Of a DNA stretch of 64,000 bases, positions 55,875 to 64,000 are shown one piece after another. Under the pieces are notes generated by a model. It was not told the origin of the DNA and ran no database searches. It saw nothing but the letters and a program-made list of their open reading frames with translations. Every line of letters starts with the position of its first letter. The first letter of the stretch is position 1. Position numbers and translations under genes: made by a program. The DNA lies in the NCBI GenBank assembly GCA_047974415.1, contig JBKECH010000002.1, positions 1 to 64,000 on the forward strand. Reading direction: 5' to 3'. This DNA comes from JBKEAJ01 sp047974415 (GTDB lineage Bacteria; Bacteroidota; Bacteroidia; Bacteroidales; Prolixibacteraceae).

Positions 55875-57757
55875 AGCATAGATTTAAGTTGTTCCATTGT
55901 TATTATTGTAAATATTTTTTTTCCTCTAGGAGAGTAGTTTACTGATGTGCATGCAAAGAGGTCGCTTATCAAAGTTTCAATCTCTATTGCTGATAACGAT
56001 TTCCCGTGTGGTATTGAGGTTATGTCAGCAATGTGGGTTGCTATGGTGTTAGTAGCAATATCTGCTACTGTTGTGTTTTCTTCGGTGAGCTGGTCCAGCA
56101 ATGATATTATTAGTTCTTGATGATTCATGTCCCGAATGATCTGGGGCATCGAATTTATTTCAAATGTAGTGTCGTTTTTTTGTTGGAGCTCTATGCCCAG
56201 TTTTTCCAGTTCAGGCATAGTTTGCTGGAGTAGAACGGCCTTGTCGGCACTTAGTTCAATGCTTTCTCCAAACAGAAAACCTTGACCTGCCAAAGTCTTG
56301 CTTTTGGAGGTGGCAAAGAAATTCTCGTATAGAATGCGTTCGTGAGCAAGTTTTTGGTCGATTATCATCAGTCCAGATTCTACAGGTGTCACTATGTATT
56401 TGTATTTTAGTTGTATTGATTTGCCGTGTGCTGTTTTCTTTGCACCCTCAAAATCTAAAGAGCTTTGGTATATTTCGGTTTTGTCTTGTTCTGTTTTATC
56501 TATGTTATTAAGTCCCGAATACGCAGTTTGCCAATGGGATGAATTGTCTTCGTCGAGATAGGATTTTGATTGATTGGCAGCAAAGCGTCCTGACGAGAAA
56601 GCCCCCGTATTCTTAGGGCTTGTCTTTGTTGGTAGTATCGACTCAAAAGGATTGTAGTTCTCGTCGATAGTGATTTCTGGGGATGGAATGATGCTGTCTT
56701 CGTTGAGGTTTGCTACTGACGGCATGTCTACTCTACCCTCTGTATCAAAGTCTATTGATGGGGCAATGTTGTTTTTTCCAAGCGCTTCCCTTGCAGCAGC
56801 TAAACAAAATGTTTTGATAAGGCTTTCATTCTCAAACTTTATCTCTGTTTTTTGTGGATGTATATTTATATCTATTGTTGATGGGTCTACATCAATAAAC
56901 AAGAAGTAGCTAGGGTTTAGCTTTGATGATAATATCTGCTCGTAGGCAATCATAAGCATTTTATGTATGCCTAAATGTCTTACGTACCTATTATTGACAA
57001 ACATATATTGGTCGCCATATGTTTTCTTTGCATATTGCGGTAGTCCTATGTATCCATCTATTTTTACAGATTCTGTCTCACTGTTTATCTTAACTAGATT
57101 TTGTTGCATGTTCTTCCCAAAAATGTCTACGATGCGTTTTTTTCTATTTGATGGAGGGAGGGAATAAATAATTGATTTGTTGTGAATGAGCTTAAAGGAG
57201 ATGTTATTATTTGCGATGGCAGTTCGCTGCACTTCGTTTATGATGTGTTTTAGCTCGGTGGCATCTTTTTTTAGAAATTTTCTGCGAGCTGGGATATTGA
57301 AAAATAAATTTTTCACTGCGATGCAGGTCCCTAATATTCCGCTTATGGGCTCTTCCTGTTCGCATTTGCTTGATTTTATTATGAGTCGGGTTCCAATATC
57401 ATCGTCTTCTTGTTTTGTTTTTAACTCCACTTCCGCCACCGCGGCTATCGATGCTAGAGCCTCGCCACGAAATCCGTTTGTTGATATGGCAAAGAGGTCA
57501 TTAGCACTGCGAATTTTGGATGTAGCATGGCGCTCAAATGCCATGCGAGCATCCATCGGCGACATGCCTTTCCCATTGTCGGTAATCTGAATAAGAGTCC
57601 TACCTGCGTCTTTTATTAGAATGTCGATGCTACTTGCTCCTGCATCAACGGCATTATCAACAAGCTCTTTCACTACCGAGGCTGGACGCTGGATGACTTC
57701 GCCTGCGGCAATTTGATTGGCTACCGAATCTGGTAACAGTTTAATTATATCTGACAC
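55871..57757 (-). CDS. mutL: DNA mismatch repair protein MutL
   Basis: A 628-residue GHKL ATPase linking MutS recognition to strand incision. ATP-site motifs: IAAGEVIQRPASVVKELVDNAVDAG, DNGKGM, ATSKI and TNGFRGEALASI. NIPARRKFLKKD follows, then a long linker and a C-terminal dimerisation domain. The endonuclease motif DQHAxxExxxxE appears as DQKLAHERILYE, with Lys at the usual His position, so nicking activity may be altered. It is between a small membrane protein gene and ispD. Confidence 0.95.
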   Translation of the reverse strand: MSDIIKLLPDSVANQIAAGEVIQRPASVVKELVDNAVDAGASSIDILIKDAGRTLIQITDNGKGMSPMDARMAFERHATSKIRSANDLFAISTNGFRGEALASIAAVAEVELKTKQEDDDIGTRLIIKSSKCEQEEPISGILGTCIAVKNLFFNIPARRKFLKKDATELKHIINEVQRTAIANNNISFKLIHNKSIIYSLPPSNRKKRIVDIFGKNMQQNLVKINSETESVKIDGYIGLPQYAKKTYGDQYMFVNNRYVRHLGIHKMLMIAYEQILSSKLNPSYFLFIDVDPSTIDINIHPQKTEIKFENESLIKTFCLAAAREALGKNNIAPSIDFDTEGRVDMPSVANLNEDSIIPSPEITIDENYNPFESILPTKTSPKNTGAFSSGRFAANQSKSYLDEDNSSHWQTAYSGLNNIDKTEQDKTEIYQSSLDFEGAKKTAHGKSIQLKYKYIVTPVESGLMIIDQKLAHERILYENFFATSKSKTLAGQGFLFGESIELSADKAVLLQQTMPELEKLGIELQQKNDTTFEINSMPQIIRDMNHQELIISLLDQLTEENTTVADIATNTIATHIADITSIPHGKSLSAIEIETLISDLFACTSVNYSPRGKKIFTIITMEQLKSML

Positions 57758-57775
57758 TAGTGCTTGTTTTTTTAA

Positions 57776-58120
57776 TTAGCCTGCAATCATTTTCCATAGA
57801 ACACTCATGTTTGTCATAAATGTATCAATATTCATCAAGAACCAAATTATGGCAACAAGTAGTACGAATAGGGTTAGTAGTCTGATATTCTGAGAACGTT
57901 TCATAGATGTTGATATCTTGCCACCATCCCTAGCAGCTTCCCTGAAAGATCCCTTTATGCGTGCTCTGATAGCTTCTGGATTGTAAGAAGTATCTTCTCC
58001 TTCCGCTTGAATATTGTTTCTTATTAGGGCGTTCTTTGCCCTTTCTTTGTCTTCGTCATAGAACCTGTGTCCTATATTAAACCTCTTTGGGCGTGGTATG
58101 TGTAAGAATTTTAATCTCAT
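57776..58120 (-). CDS. small conserved membrane protein upstream of mutL
   Basis: A 114-residue protein of unknown function. The N-terminal ~80 residues are basic (FLHIPRPKRFNIGHRFYDEDKERAK...RARIKGSFREAARDGG) and the C-terminal part has one hydrophobic helix (~86-103, LTLFVLLVAIIWFLM). The FNIGHRFYDEDKE and IRARIKGSFRE patterns are what I remember from small Bacteroidales proteins encoded next to mutL. Operon head, 18 nt before mutL. No catalytic motif is visible. Confidence 0.8.
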   Translation of the reverse strand: MRLKFLHIPRPKRFNIGHRFYDEDKERAKNALIRNNIQAEGEDTSYNPEAIRARIKGSFREAARDGGKISTSMKRSQNIRLLTLFVLLVAIIWFLMNIDTFMTNMSVLWKMIAG

Positions 58121-58142
58121 TGATATGGTCTTTCATTTTCTA

Positions 58143-58175
58143 CAAAAGTATAAAATCCAATGCAGAATACTACAA
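58143..58175 (-). promoter_or_regulatory. promoter of the mutL-ispD operon
   Basis: On the minus strand TTG (58173-58175), 22 nt, then TACTTTTG (58143-58150), 22 nt before the ATG. The spacer is slightly longer than the usual 19-21. Confidence 0.5.
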
Positions 58176-58335
58176 TGTGTATTTAAAATAAGCATTTTGC
58201 AATAAATAACTAGCTTTGCATTTAATTGGAGTTAGTTCAGGGAATTCATTGTCTGTGTTATGCTTTCGATAAAAGTATTGTCTCTTCGGATCTTGATTGT
58301 CTACTATCAGGCTCCTAACATTAAAAAAATAATCT

Positions 58336-60159
58336 ATGCAAAGTAGTAGAAAAATTGAGTTATTGGCTCCTGCTAAGAATATGAAGTGCGGAATAGAGGC
58401 CGTGAAACATGGTGCTGATGCGGTGTATGTTGGAGGTCCAAGATTTGGAGCTAGAGCTGTGGCTGGAAATTCCATTGACGACATTGCTAGGCTGGTAGAC
58501 TTTGCTCATCTTTATGGTGCAAAGGTTTATGTGGCGCTGAACACTATTCTTTTTGAAAACGAACTCAAAGAGGCAGAGCGGCAAATACATGCCCTGCATA
58601 ATATCGCCTGTGACGCCATTATTGTTCAAGATATGGGGATAACGCGTTTAGATTTGCCACCGATAGCCCTGCATGCTAGCACACAGTGTGATATCCGTAC
58701 GCCCGATAAGGCTAGGTTCTTTGAAAACCTAGGATTTAAGCAGGTGGTTTTGGCTCGAGAACTAAGTCTGTTGCAGGTTGAAAGTATTACGAATGAAATA
58801 AACATCCCTATTGAAGTGTTTGTGCACGGAGCATTGTGTGTTAGTTATAGTGGTAATTGCTATATCAGCCAAGAGCTTGCTGGACGTAGTGCCAATCGTG
58901 GTAACTGTGCGCAATTCTGCCGCTTGCCTTATACACTTATTGATAAACAAGGTAGTATCATTGAAAGAGACAAACACTTGTTGTCAATGAGAGATTTAAA
59001 TCAGACGTCGAACCTTGAAAAGCTGATTGATATTGGTGTTAGTTCGTTTAAGATAGAAGGGCGATTAAAGGACGTTTCCTATGTTAAAAACATTGTTGCC
59101 CATTACAATCAGAAACTGAACGAGATTCTGCAAAACAGATCCAATTTGTTACGTTCATCATCAGGATCGTGTGACTACTCGTTTATCCCCAGCCCTGAAA
59201 GCAGTTTTAATCGTGGTTTTACGAACTATCTCTTGAAGTCTAAGCAATCAGCAAGACTAATAAACCCGAACTCTCCAAAATCGATAGGGGAAAGGTTAGG
59301 GAGAATCTCTCGTGTAGAAAAAGGTTTTGTAGAAATAGATACTGAGAAGAAATTAAATAATGGCGACGGACTGTGTTTTGTAGGAACTTCTGGAGCTTTC
59401 CAGGGCACAAGGGTCGATAAAGTCGAAGGAAAACATGTTTTCGTGAAAAATGTAGTAGGGATGACACAAGGGCTTGTGGTTTACCGCAATTATAATCACA
59501 GGCTTGAGCAAGTCCTCAGTAAAGAAAGCTCAATTAGGACAATCAGAGCTAAGATTCTTATTTCAGAAAGTAAAACTGGATTTGTATTGAAAATGCTTGA
59601 CGAGGATGGGGCAGAGAGCGTGATGAATGTAGAACTTGAAAAAGAAAAAGCTAGAACTACTCAGCTAGAACAGATAGAACGGAACTTGAAGAGAACAGGT
59701 GGTTCGATATATGTGATTGACAATGTCAGTGTTGAGTATGCGGAGAATTGGTTCATACCATCTTCCTTATTGTCAGATTGGCGCAGAAAACTGATAGAGC
59801 AACATAATGACACGAGAGTAGAACGATTCAAACCTGTGGGATGTAAGCTGGATTTTAGTAAAGTGTCTATATACGAGTCTTATCAGGACTACCGGCTGAA
59901 TATCAGCAATTCTAAAAGCGAAGAGTTTTATACAAAGATAGGCTTCGAAACAAAACAAAAGGCTTGCGAAACAAGCAAAAATCGAGATGTCTCGCTGATG
60001 TTTACTGAGTATTGTATTAAGGACTACCTGGGATATTGTCCAAAGAAAACCAAGAAAAAGAGCGCTTTTAAAGAACCTTACTGTTTGAAGTGTAATGAGG
60101 TAACTTTGCGTTTGGAGTTCGATTGTAAGGTTTGCGAAATGAGAGTGTATAATAACTAG
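58336..60159 (+). CDS. U32 family peptidase / tRNA hydroxylation-type protein
   Basis: A 607-residue U32 protein. The N-terminal TIM-barrel-like domain (IELLAPAKNMKCGIEAVKHGADAVYVGGPRFGARA) and the signature IPIEVFVHGALCVSYSGNCYISQELAGRSANRGNCAQFCRLPY are unmistakable; the Cys residues are likely Fe-S ligands. Some relatives (TrhP, RlhA) hydroxylate RNA in E. coli, others were named collagenases. A C-terminal region adds ~250 residues including Cys clusters near the end (LKCNEV...CKVCEM). The TAG stop is the first three bases of a family 1 repeat. Confidence 0.92.
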   Translation: MQSSRKIELLAPAKNMKCGIEAVKHGADAVYVGGPRFGARAVAGNSIDDIARLVDFAHLYGAKVYVALNTILFENELKEAERQIHALHNIACDAIIVQDMGITRLDLPPIALHASTQCDIRTPDKARFFENLGFKQVVLARELSLLQVESITNEINIPIEVFVHGALCVSYSGNCYISQELAGRSANRGNCAQFCRLPYTLIDKQGSIIERDKHLLSMRDLNQTSNLEKLIDIGVSSFKIEGRLKDVSYVKNIVAHYNQKLNEILQNRSNLLRSSSGSCDYSFIPSPESSFNRGFTNYLLKSKQSARLINPNSPKSIGERLGRISRVEKGFVEIDTEKKLNNGDGLCFVGTSGAFQGTRVDKVEGKHVFVKNVVGMTQGLVVYRNYNHRLEQVLSKESSIRTIRAKILISESKTGFVLKMLDEDGAESVMNVELEKEKARTTQLEQIERNLKRTGGSIYVIDNVSVEYAENWFIPSSLLSDWRRKLIEQHNDTRVERFKPVGCKLDFSKVSIYESYQDYRLNISNSKSEEFYTKIGFETKQKACETSKNRDVSLMFTEYCIKDYLGYCPKKTKKKSAFKEPYCLKCNEVTLRLEFDCKVCEMRVYNN

Positions 60160-60208
60160 AGTCCGTCTATAAAGTCCAATATCTGCGTCATATTCACTTT
60201 GCGAAACT
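60157..60208 (+). mobile_element. truncated family 1 MITE-like element at the U32 stop
   Basis: TAGAGTCCGTCTATAAAGTC, then CAATATCTGCGTCATATTCACTTTGCGAA, is an inverted right end of the family. The first TAG is the stop codon of the U32 gene. Similarity ends near 60208. Confidence 0.7.
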
Positions 60209-60286
60209 TTGTGATGACTTATCCACTTTCGGCATAAACAACGTCTTGGGATTCATGACACACTTTCAGAGGTAATTCTTTTTTTG

Positions 60287-60294
60287 TAAGTTTG
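60287..60294 (+). promoter_or_regulatory. -7 element of the EEP hydrolase gene
   Basis: TAAGTTTG matches TAnnTTTG 25 nt before the ATG. The -33 position 20 nt upstream reads TTT (in ACTTTC), so the match is partial. Confidence 0.4.
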
Positions 60295-60319
60295 CCCATC
60301 AGTAATAGATATACTATTT

Positions 60320-61399
60320 ATGATAAAAGCCATTAGGTGGACATTTAGATATTTGCTTCTTATAATGAACGTGCTGTTTGCTATATTCATTATAATTAGC
60401 TACGTGTCGACGGAGGTGAGTGCTCTCAAATCTCCAATACTACCGTTTTTTGGTCTTTTTTATGTCCCAATACTTATTATAAATATCACCTTTATATTTT
60501 ATTGGCTAATTTTTAGCAGGAGCAAGAAGTTTGCCATGGTTTCGCTTGTGTCGATTTTGCTTGGAGTATCTACGTTTCTATCAGTATTTCGATTAAACGG
60601 ACTTGTAGAGTCGCCTAAGTTAGACTTGAGTATACTTACTTATAATACTCGTATGTTTCAGAACGAATACAGAAAATCTATAGATGTAGAGGGTGTTATA
60701 TCAGAATTTGCTAATAAAAAAGCGGATATATACTGCTTTCAAGAAGCCGTTTTTACAAATGATTTTACAATCAAAGATGTACTGTCAGTTTTTAATAATA
60801 CGAAAAGCGAGAAGTATAATTATTACGCCGATAATCAGCGATACATTATAAGCTCCTTTCCTATAGTTGGCAAAGGGGTTCAGCACTTTAACAGCACTCC
60901 TAACGGCTATTTATGGGTAGATTTAAAAATAAATGACGATACTGTAAGGGTGATAAACTGTCATTTGCAGTCGAATAGTCTTCTTTTAGAGCAGTATAAC
61001 AATGCGCTATCTGAATATGCATTGGATAGCGACGAAGTAAAAAAGCAGGCTCTCGACTTGGGGCATCGTCTTAGTACGGGCTTCCGCAAGCGAGTAGAGC
61101 AGGTCAATAGTCTGCTGTCACATATCAAAACTTGTCCCTATATAGTATTGGTGTGTGGCGATTTCAACGAACCTCCCGTGTCGTATATGCATGAATCCAT
61201 GACCGAGCTCATCTCCGACTCCTTCGAAGAGCGTGGTCGAGGTATTGGTAGCACCTATCGTGGCAAGCTCCCCTTTCTGCGCATCGATTATGTCTTTTAC
61301 AATAAAGAGATGTTTACTCCTTGCGTTTACCAAAACCTTGAAATTGGAGATTCAGACCATTATCCATTGTATGTGGGCCTTGAGTTGACGAAGCAGTAA
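60320..61399 (+). CDS. membrane-anchored endonuclease/exonuclease/phosphatase family protein
   Basis: A 359-residue protein. Three hydrophobic spans fill residues ~9-100 (YLLLIMNVLFAIFIIISYV, FFGLFYVPILIINITFIFYW, MVSLVSILLGVSTFLSVF). An EEP catalytic domain follows with LTYNTRMF, CFQEAVF (Glu), VINCHLQS, VLVCGDFNEPP (Asp/Asn) and the final SDHYPL (Asp-His). This superfamily includes Mg-dependent nucleases, sphingomyelinase-like and inositol phosphatase enzymes, so the substrate is unknown. The topology would place the domain in the periplasm. A repeat element begins 1 nt after the stop. Confidence 0.88.
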   Translation: MIKAIRWTFRYLLLIMNVLFAIFIIISYVSTEVSALKSPILPFFGLFYVPILIINITFIFYWLIFSRSKKFAMVSLVSILLGVSTFLSVFRLNGLVESPKLDLSILTYNTRMFQNEYRKSIDVEGVISEFANKKADIYCFQEAVFTNDFTIKDVLSVFNNTKSEKYNYYADNQRYIISSFPIVGKGVQHFNSTPNGYLWVDLKINDDTVRVINCHLQSNSLLLEQYNNALSEYALDSDEVKKQALDLGHRLSTGFRKRVEQVNSLLSHIKTCPYIVLVCGDFNEPPVSYMHESMTELISDSFEERGRGIGSTYRGKLPFLRIDYVFYNKEMFTPCVYQNLEIGDSDHYPLYVGLELTKQ

Positions 61400-61400
61400 T

Positions 61401-61572
61401 TAGTGTCTGCCTATAAAGTCAAAGTATCTACGTTATGCTCACTCTGCAAATTAGTCATTTACACAAGTAGAGACGCCCAAACTGGACGTCTCTACTCCTA
61501 ATTCACAAAGTTTCGCTGAGCCTTGATCTTGAATTTTCTAGTTCAGACTCTTGATATTATGGATAGACCCTA
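61401..61572 (-). mobile_element. MITE-like element, family 1, with internal hairpin
   Basis: 172 bp, starting TAGTGTCTGCCTATAAAGTC and ending TATGGATAGACCCTA, in inverted orientation relative to the copy at 16.6 kb. An extra perfect 10-bp hairpin, AGTAGAGACG/CGTCTCTACT, lies in the middle. It abuts the EEP gene stop, with one base between. Confidence 0.75.
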
Positions 61573-61577
61573 GTTAA

Positions 61578-61833
61578 TTACCTATTATTGTTCTCTTCCT
61601 CTTCCTCAACAGTGATACCTTTCTCTTTTAGCTCTGCAAGTTTAATAGCAGTCTGAATATTCCTATTAATATTTGATAGACTCCTAAGTAGCACATAACT
61701 TAAAAATGATAATACAAAAAAACCTAGAGCCGTAAATGCTATTTCTCCATCAACCCCAACCCATTATCATTAAAGCGCTTGCTAATGAGCCTATACTAAT
61801 TATCGCTATGCCTATGCCATTTGTTATTTTTAC
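61578..61833 (-). pseudogene. frameshifted small membrane protein gene
   Basis: The minus strand carries two coherent pieces in different frames. The upstream piece reads ITNGIGIAIISIGSLASALM and then stops; the downstream piece reads FTALGFFVLSFLSYVLLRSL, continues through a helical segment and ends ELKEKGITVEEEEENNNR, stop. The break is at a G-rich stretch (about 61750-61763), so one indel would give a ~85-residue two-span protein. No ATG is evident at the 5' end. This may be decay or a sequencing error. Confidence 0.35.
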
Positions 61834-62013
61834 CTAAGAACCTTTAAAATTATACGTGATTTTACTCATAACAAATCTGTTCTTATTTCCATGCCTACTC
61901 CATAAGCTTTTCGGCTACCGCTGTTATTGTTATGAAACAGCCATGGCTATATGCTTTAAGCTTTCCGGCACACAGGCGAATGATTATAAGCCGCAAATGC
62001 ATTCCACGCCCCT
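61834..62013. other. gap without recognised features
   Basis: I see no gene, promoter or clear repeat here. A stretch around 61950-62000 (ATATGCTTTAAGC...GATTATAAGCC) faintly resembles the 108-bp repeat but is too diverged to call. Confidence 0.4.
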
Positions 62014-62727
62014 CTACGCTTGTTTTGTATTTCCCCGAGTTTTGATGTTTTGGTTAGCGCGGTTTATTTCCACGGCAATTTTGCGAGCAAATTCTTCGTG
62101 TGTGTTTGGCGAAATCTTCGTCATGGCACGCATATACATCACCAGCTGGTCGTTTATCACCTCCATCACCACCGGCTTTAGCTCGCTTGCCGACTGCTCG
62201 CCTTTGCTCACACTAAGCTGCGAGGTGTATTTGCTGTGTGCCTGCTGAAAATCGCTTTGCGTCTGCTTCAGGTTTTCCACCATGACATCGAGCTGGGCAA
62301 TAGCTGCCACTTGTGCCTTTATTTCCGCCACCTCTAGCTCTTCGATAATTGATTTCATTTGAGCCGTTTGTTCGATATACGACATTCGGATCATGCTCAA
62401 GCCATATTTCTCGAAAATGGCGAAAATGCGCTCTGCCGCCACTTGGGCTTCTCCGGCAGGCAGCAGGGTGCAAGCTTCGAGATACTGATAGCAGGCTCTG
62501 AAAGCACCGTCGCGATTTTGGTCGAAACTTTCAAGCAACGAGTGCGCCTTGTTCTTTTCGATGGCGGTGATGAGCTGCGCATTTTTCTCCTCCAGCAATG
62601 CTATGGTGGCATGCAGAGAGGCATCGTCGGCAATGGGGGCATCGTGATACGCCTTGAGCAGGTTTTCTGCTGTTCCGCCCACTTCGTTCACGCGGGCCGA
62701 TGCGTTTAGAATAGAAATTGTAGTCAT
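62014..62727 (-). CDS. hypothetical helical protein, DUF6261-like
   Basis: A 237-residue cytoplasmic protein starting MTTISILNASARVNEVGG and almost entirely helical, with long amphipathic stretches (LLEEKNAQLITAIEKNKAHSLLESFDQNRDGAFRACYQYLEACTLL, MKSIIEELEVAEIKAQVAAIAQLDVMVENLKQ). From memory it resembles the Bacteroidales DUF6261 group, unverified. The open frame runs to 63039, but that extension is the 41-bp repeat array read as protein. The ATG at 62727 is the sensible start. The array sits 28 nt upstream, in the likely leader or promoter region. Confidence 0.75.
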   Translation of the reverse strand: MTTISILNASARVNEVGGTAENLLKAYHDAPIADDASLHATIALLEEKNAQLITAIEKNKAHSLLESFDQNRDGAFRACYQYLEACTLLPAGEAQVAAERIFAIFEKYGLSMIRMSYIEQTAQMKSIIEELEVAEIKAQVAAIAQLDVMVENLKQTQSDFQQAHSKYTSQLSVSKGEQSASELKPVVMEVINDQLVMYMRAMTKISPNTHEEFARKIAVEINRANQNIKTRGNTKQA

Positions 62728-62754
62728 AACGTTATATTTAAAGATGTTTTGTTT

Positions 62755-62982
62755 AATCGAGAGTTTCTCGATAGCTGCCCAACGAGTGTTTGGGCAATCG
62801 AGAGTTTCTCGATAGCTGCCCAACGAGTGTTTGAACAATCGAGAGTTTCTCGATAGCTGCCCAACGAGTGTTTGAACAATCGAGAGTTTCTCGATAGCTG
62901 CCCAACGAGTGTTTGAACAATCGAGAGTTTCTCGATAGCCGTCCAACGAGTGTTTGGGCAATCGAGAGTTTCTCGATGGCTG
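62755..62982. repeat. 41-bp tandem repeat array, five units plus partial
   Basis: Five near-identical 41-bp units plus a partial sixth, built on AATCGAGAGTTTCTCGATAG, then CTGCCCAACGAGTGTTTGAA, then C. Each unit holds the hairpin CGAGA-GTT-TCTCG. The period is not a multiple of three, so the array is not built as protein. It lies directly upstream of the DUF6261-like gene. Confidence 0.92.
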
Positions 62983-63395
62983 ACTTTGATGTATGGACGC
63001 ACCAATGCCGAAAGCTATTTTTTGCAAAACCTTCGGCATGGGGAACTAAAAGTAGTATGTTTGTCCTTTTAAAAAAGAGAGAGCGGGCGGGAAATCTAGG
63101 ATGAGTGTTTATAAAAATATCAACACCACCCAAATTAAATGAGATTTTTTCACCAAAAACTTTTCGCACAGATAGGGTCTTCTCCCTTGTGCTGGCAGAA
63201 CTTGCAGTTCCTATATGTTTTAGTGCCTTACTCATAATTAGGGGTAAAGATAGGTAAAACTAAATTAATATAAGCCAACTTTCACTCGCAAAAATATTTT
63301 CAACAAAAAATCGGCTATTTTTCGATGTTAGCCTAACTATAACCCGCTGATGAAAACATAACATACCTGCGTACTGAACAGAATTCAACCCAAAT
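62983..63395. other. gap left of the 63.4-kb repeats
   Basis: No supported gene. A minus-strand frame at about 63150-63228 contains a Cys-rich patch (NCKFCQHKGEDPICAKSFW) but lacks a start codon. Confidence 0.4.
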
Positions 63396-63441
63396 GCAAA
63401 GTGAGCATAACGCAGATATTGGACTTTATAGACGGACTCTA
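63396..63441 (+). mobile_element. right-end fragment of a family 1 MITE-like element
   Basis: GCAAAGTGAGCATAACGCAG, then ATATTGGACTTTATAGACGGACTCTA, is the family right third. The left part is missing. Confidence 0.7.
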
Positions 63442-63540
63442 AGTAAGCGAAACATTATGAGAGATAACTTCATGGGCTAAAGTTCCTATTTAATAGAGCA
63501 AATTTGCAAAAAACTCACTATTTTTGCGAGCTGTTATTAA

Positions 63541-63689
63541 ATTTCGACTGATTATAAAGTCGGGAGTCTGTACTGAAAAATTAAGTGTGGGGGCTTGTAA
63601 AGCTCTGTAGGTCGGGGTGCTACTTGTGCGAAAGACTTGTTCGCACAAGTGAGTATGTCGCAAGAATCGGACTTTATAGACGAACTCTA
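63541..63689 (+). mobile_element. diverged family 1 MITE-like element
   Basis: About 149 bp, ending GGACTTTATAGACGAACTCTA, with TATAAAGTCGGGAGTCTGTA at the left. The interior carries a perfect 11-bp hairpin ACTTGTGCGAA/TTCGCACAAGT. The left terminal repeat is degraded. Confidence 0.6.
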
Positions 63690-63750
63690 AATGGATTGTT
63701 TTTCAGGCATGCAATAGTAAGGTATTCTAGTAATCATAAAAAACAAACAA

Positions 63751-64000
63751 ATGGATTTTGATTTCGATAGTGTAGTCAATAGAAGAAATACACACAGCAT
63801 GAAGTGGGATGGAATGCACGCATTTTACGAAACCAATGATTTGCTGCCAATGTGGGTTGCGGATATGGACTTTAAGAGTCCAATTTGTGTTAGAGATTTA
63901 TTTGCAAAAACCCTTGAACAGGGAGTTTTTGGATATAATATGCTAGATGACGACCTGCGCAACTCTATCGTGACATGGGTTAAGAAACGTCATGGGTGGG
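63751..64000 (+). CDS. MalY/PatB family aminotransferase (cystathionine beta-lyase-like), partial
   Basis: The first 83 codons of a PLP-dependent enzyme running off the right edge. The start MDFDFDSVVNRRNTHSMKWD, then LLPMWVADMDFKSPICVRD and GVFGYNMLDDDLRNSIVTWVKKRHGW, match the N-terminus of PatB/MalY C-S lyases, which cleave cystathionine or cysteine conjugates. The PLP lysine lies beyond the window. The frame begins at an ATG after AAACAAACAA with no recognised promoter. Confidence 0.85.
   Translation, partial: MDFDFDSVVNRRNTHSMKWDGMHAFYETNDLLPMWVADMDFKSPICVRDLFAKTLEQGVFGYNMLDDDLRNSIVTWVKKRHGW

Noticed and set aside
63150..63228. Cys-rich 25-codon frame (NCKFCQHKGEDPICAKSFW)
   Set aside because: Zinc-finger-like spacing is suggestive, but the frame has an upstream stop and no start codon.
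62728..63235. minus-strand frames with repeated SRNSRL, RETLD and AIEKLS segments
   Set aside because: These are the 41-bp array read in three phases. The DUF6261-like gene is better started at 62727.

Overview
The window comes from a member of the Bacteroidota, most likely order Bacteroidales; the genus cannot be read from the sequence. The evidence is a SusC/SusD pair, a fused LpxC-FabZ, a type III glutamine synthetase, an rplM-rpsI-rpsB-tsf operon, a Rho factor with a long Asn-rich insertion, and many copies of the Bacteroidota promoter pattern (TTG, 19-20 nt, TAnnTTTG). The DNA is moderately AT-rich and contains many short non-coding repeats. No plasmid, phage or CRISPR signature is visible.

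Layout. 1-3.3 kb: intergenic repeats, then the ribosomal operon on the minus strand. 3.5-8 kb (+): a fused NagB/PIG-L protein, an LD-carboxypeptidase-like protein and RNase Z. 8-12 kb (-): rho, efp, tRNA-Pro(CGG) and a polysaccharide flippase. 12.2-15.4 kb (-): a lipoprotein beta-mannosidase overlapping a UbiX-type flavin prenyltransferase. 15.6-20.9 kb: a CDF metal exporter, an ECF sigma factor with a C-terminal membrane anchor overlapping an outer-membrane protein gene, a uracil/xanthine permease and an M23 lipoprotein. 20.9-22.3 kb: a gene-poor repeat region (13 x 42 bp array plus a dispersed 108-bp repeat), followed by cca.

24.0-42.1 kb is the main accessory locus. An AraC regulator diverges from a colinear plus-strand run: two paralogous GH2 glycosidases, an RraA/HMG-aldolase-like protein, an enolase-superfamily sugar-acid dehydratase, an SDR dehydrogenase, an SMP-30 lactonase, SusC, SusD and a RhaT-type permease. 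A strong bidirectional terminator ends the run against a convergent phosphodiesterase. I read this as a polysaccharide utilisation locus whose released sugar is oxidised without phosphorylation (sugar -> lactone -> aldonate -> 2-keto-3-deoxy acid -> aldol cleavage). The sugar itself cannot be fixed from sequence.

42.3-58.1 kb is mostly housekeeping: gltX, the lipid A genes lpxD-lpxC/fabZ-lpxA, an HD phosphohydrolase, a gamma-carbonic-anhydrase-like protein, GSIII, initiator tRNA, arginine decarboxylase plus agmatinase, and a small membrane protein-mutL-ispD. 58.3-64 kb holds a U32 peptidase-family protein, a membrane-anchored EEP hydrolase, a broken small membrane protein, a DUF6261-like gene preceded by a 41-bp repeat array, and the start of a MalY/PatB aminotransferase.

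The most unusual structural signal is a family of about 150-bp MITE-like elements (imperfect ~20-bp terminal inverted repeats, TA at both ends). Their ends repeatedly coincide with the stop codons of adjacent genes (wzx-like, outer-membrane protein, araC, susD, U32, probably rnz), so the element itself supplies the TAG or the last codons.
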